64,000 nucleotides of DNA from Pedobacter sp. N36a (lineage in GTDB: Bacteria; Bacteroidota; Bacteroidia; Sphingobacteriales; Sphingobacteriaceae): contig NZ_JACSZW010000002.1 of NCBI RefSeq assembly GCF_014472395.1, positions 62,001 to 126,000 of the forward strand, read 5' to 3'. Position 1 is the first letter of the stretch, and every line of letters starts with the position of its first letter. Below the pieces are notes generated by a model that saw nothing but the letters and a program-made list of their open reading frames with translations, had not been told where the DNA came from and ran no database searches. This document shows positions 63,173-64,000 of the stretch, piece after piece. A program made the position numbers and the translations under genes.

Positions 63173-64000
63173 ATGAAGAAAATCATACAAATAGCCAGAC
63201 TGGAACTTAGTCTGCTATTTTATTCACCAATTGCCTGGCTTATGCTGCTCATCTTATTCGTACAGATGAGTATGGGTTTTACCCCCAGGTTACCTGATTT
63301 GGCACGTGGAGCAGGATTGAATGCGCTCACAGACAAACTGTTTGTCAATATGGAATATGCGGGTGTCCTGAGTGCTATTCTCGATAAATTGTACCTCTAT
63401 ATTCCGTTGATTACAATGGGCATCATTAGCAGAGAAACCAGCAGCGGGAGTATCAAACTGCTGTATTCTTCTCCGGTGAAATTGAGCCATGTAATCTGTG
63501 GGAAATTTCTGGCCATGATGGTCTACAACCTGATGATCATCGGAGTCATTTGCCTGTTTGTGTTGATTGGGGCTATTTATATCCCTCATTTTGACTATCC
63601 ACATATATTAGTGGCATTACTGGCTATTTATTTAATGCTGAACACTTTTGCAGCCATAGGGATTTTTGTATCCAGCTTAACGACTTATCAGGCGGTAGCC
63701 GCGATTAGTACTTTTGTGGTACTGGCTTTTATGAATTACATTGGTAGAGTAGGACAAGGAATTGATTTTATCCGTGACCTGACCCATAGTCTGTCTATGC
63801 CGGACCGTACTGCGAGAATGATGTCAGGATTGCTGAATAGCCGAGATGTCATTTATTATCTGGTAATTTCTGGAATGTTTCTCGCTTTAACGATTACTAA
63901 ACTGGAATTGGAACGGGTATCGAAAACCGTCCTGCAGCAAGCGATTCGGTATGCATTGATTGTGTTGATTGGTTTAACGATTACTTATGTTACTTCCCGT
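63173..64000 (+). CDS. Second ABC-2/GldG-like permease, cut by the window end
   Basis: The frame is open from the ATG at 63173 to the last base; 276 residues are visible. The first 250 align along their whole length with the permease at 55393: the start (KKIIQIARLELSLLFYSPIAW), ETSSGSIKLLYSSPVKLSH, SSLTTYQAVAAISTF and NSRDVIYYLV recur with only scattered changes, and the DNA is also alike. The two genes are therefore a local duplication. It begins 10 bases after the M16 stop. The GldG half would lie beyond the window. The two permeases may pair as a heterodimer with one ATPase. Confidence 0.92.
   Translation, partial: MKKIIQIARLELSLLFYSPIAWLMLLILFVQMSMGFTPRLPDLARGAGLNALTDKLFVNMEYAGVLSAILDKLYLYIPLITMGIISRETSSGSIKLLYSSPVKLSHVICGKFLAMMVYNLMIIGVICLFVLIGAIYIPHFDYPHILVALLAIYLMLNTFAAIGIFVSSLTTYQAVAAISTFVVLAFMNYIGRVGQGIDFIRDLTHSLSMPDRTARMMSGLLNSRDVIYYLVISGMFLALTITKLELERVSKTVLQQAIRYALIVLIGLTITYVTSR

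Noticed and set aside
1..64000. tRNA, rRNA, CRISPR, insertion sequence, integrase or prophage genes
   Set aside because: No tRNA-like cloverleaf, repeat-spacer array, transposase, integrase or phage structural gene was recognised on either strand.

Overview
The window looks like chromosomal DNA of a Bacteroidota bacterium, most likely Sphingobacteriaceae and Pedobacter-like. Evidence: three SusC/SusD outer-membrane pairs, two of them with an ECF sigma factor and a FecR anti-sigma factor; Bacteroidota families such as DUF6266, DUF6799, DUF3095, GH110 and GldA/GldF/GldG-type ABC proteins; start codons mostly without Shine-Dalgarno sequences; and promoter-like TAnnTTTG elements. The genus is an inference. 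No tRNA, rRNA, CRISPR array, insertion sequence or prophage was recognised.

Layout. 1-7.7 kb: the end of a SusC/SusD - TlpA-like thioredoxin - M16 peptidase operon. 7.8-13.3 kb: single genes (fasciclin, MaoC hydratase, HTH protein, hybrid histidine kinase, arginine decarboxylase-like enzyme). 13.5-23 kb: small secreted, membrane and unknown genes mixed with decayed remnants (frameshifted membrane protein, VCBS-repeat protein, aldo/keto reductase, DUF2200, LacI-type regulator); another remnant, of a histidine kinase, lies at 8.5 kb. 22.7-28.7 kb: PfkB sugar kinase, thioesterase, Lrp regulator, then a methionine block in which a cobalamin riboswitch precedes metE, followed by a strong terminator, a glyA tail fragment and a methylenetetrahydrofolate-reductase-like gene. 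28.7-31.3 kb: a membrane cyclase-like protein and an AGCS amino-acid/sodium symporter.

31.4-40.3 kb: sigma - FecR - SusC - SusD - PAP-like phosphatase - glycerophosphodiester phosphodiesterase. This reads as a regulated locus for taking up and cleaving phosphate esters. 40.3-46.4 kb: DUF3095 protein, GH123-type glycosidase, DUF6266 protein, GH110 alpha-1,3-galactosidase-type enzyme.

46.6-64 kb: sigma - FecR - SusC - SusD - DUF4397-like lipoprotein - hairpin - ABC ATPase - fused GldF/GldG permease - double-length MutS-family ATPase - M16 peptidase lipoprotein - second GldF/GldG permease (cut by the window end). The last five genes are packed with gaps of 2-14 bases. This is the most unusual part of the window: a MutS-type ATPase fused head to tail with a second copy of itself, inside an apparent envelope transport and peptidase operon. 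Its function is unknown; peptide uptake, export or defence is a hypothesis only.
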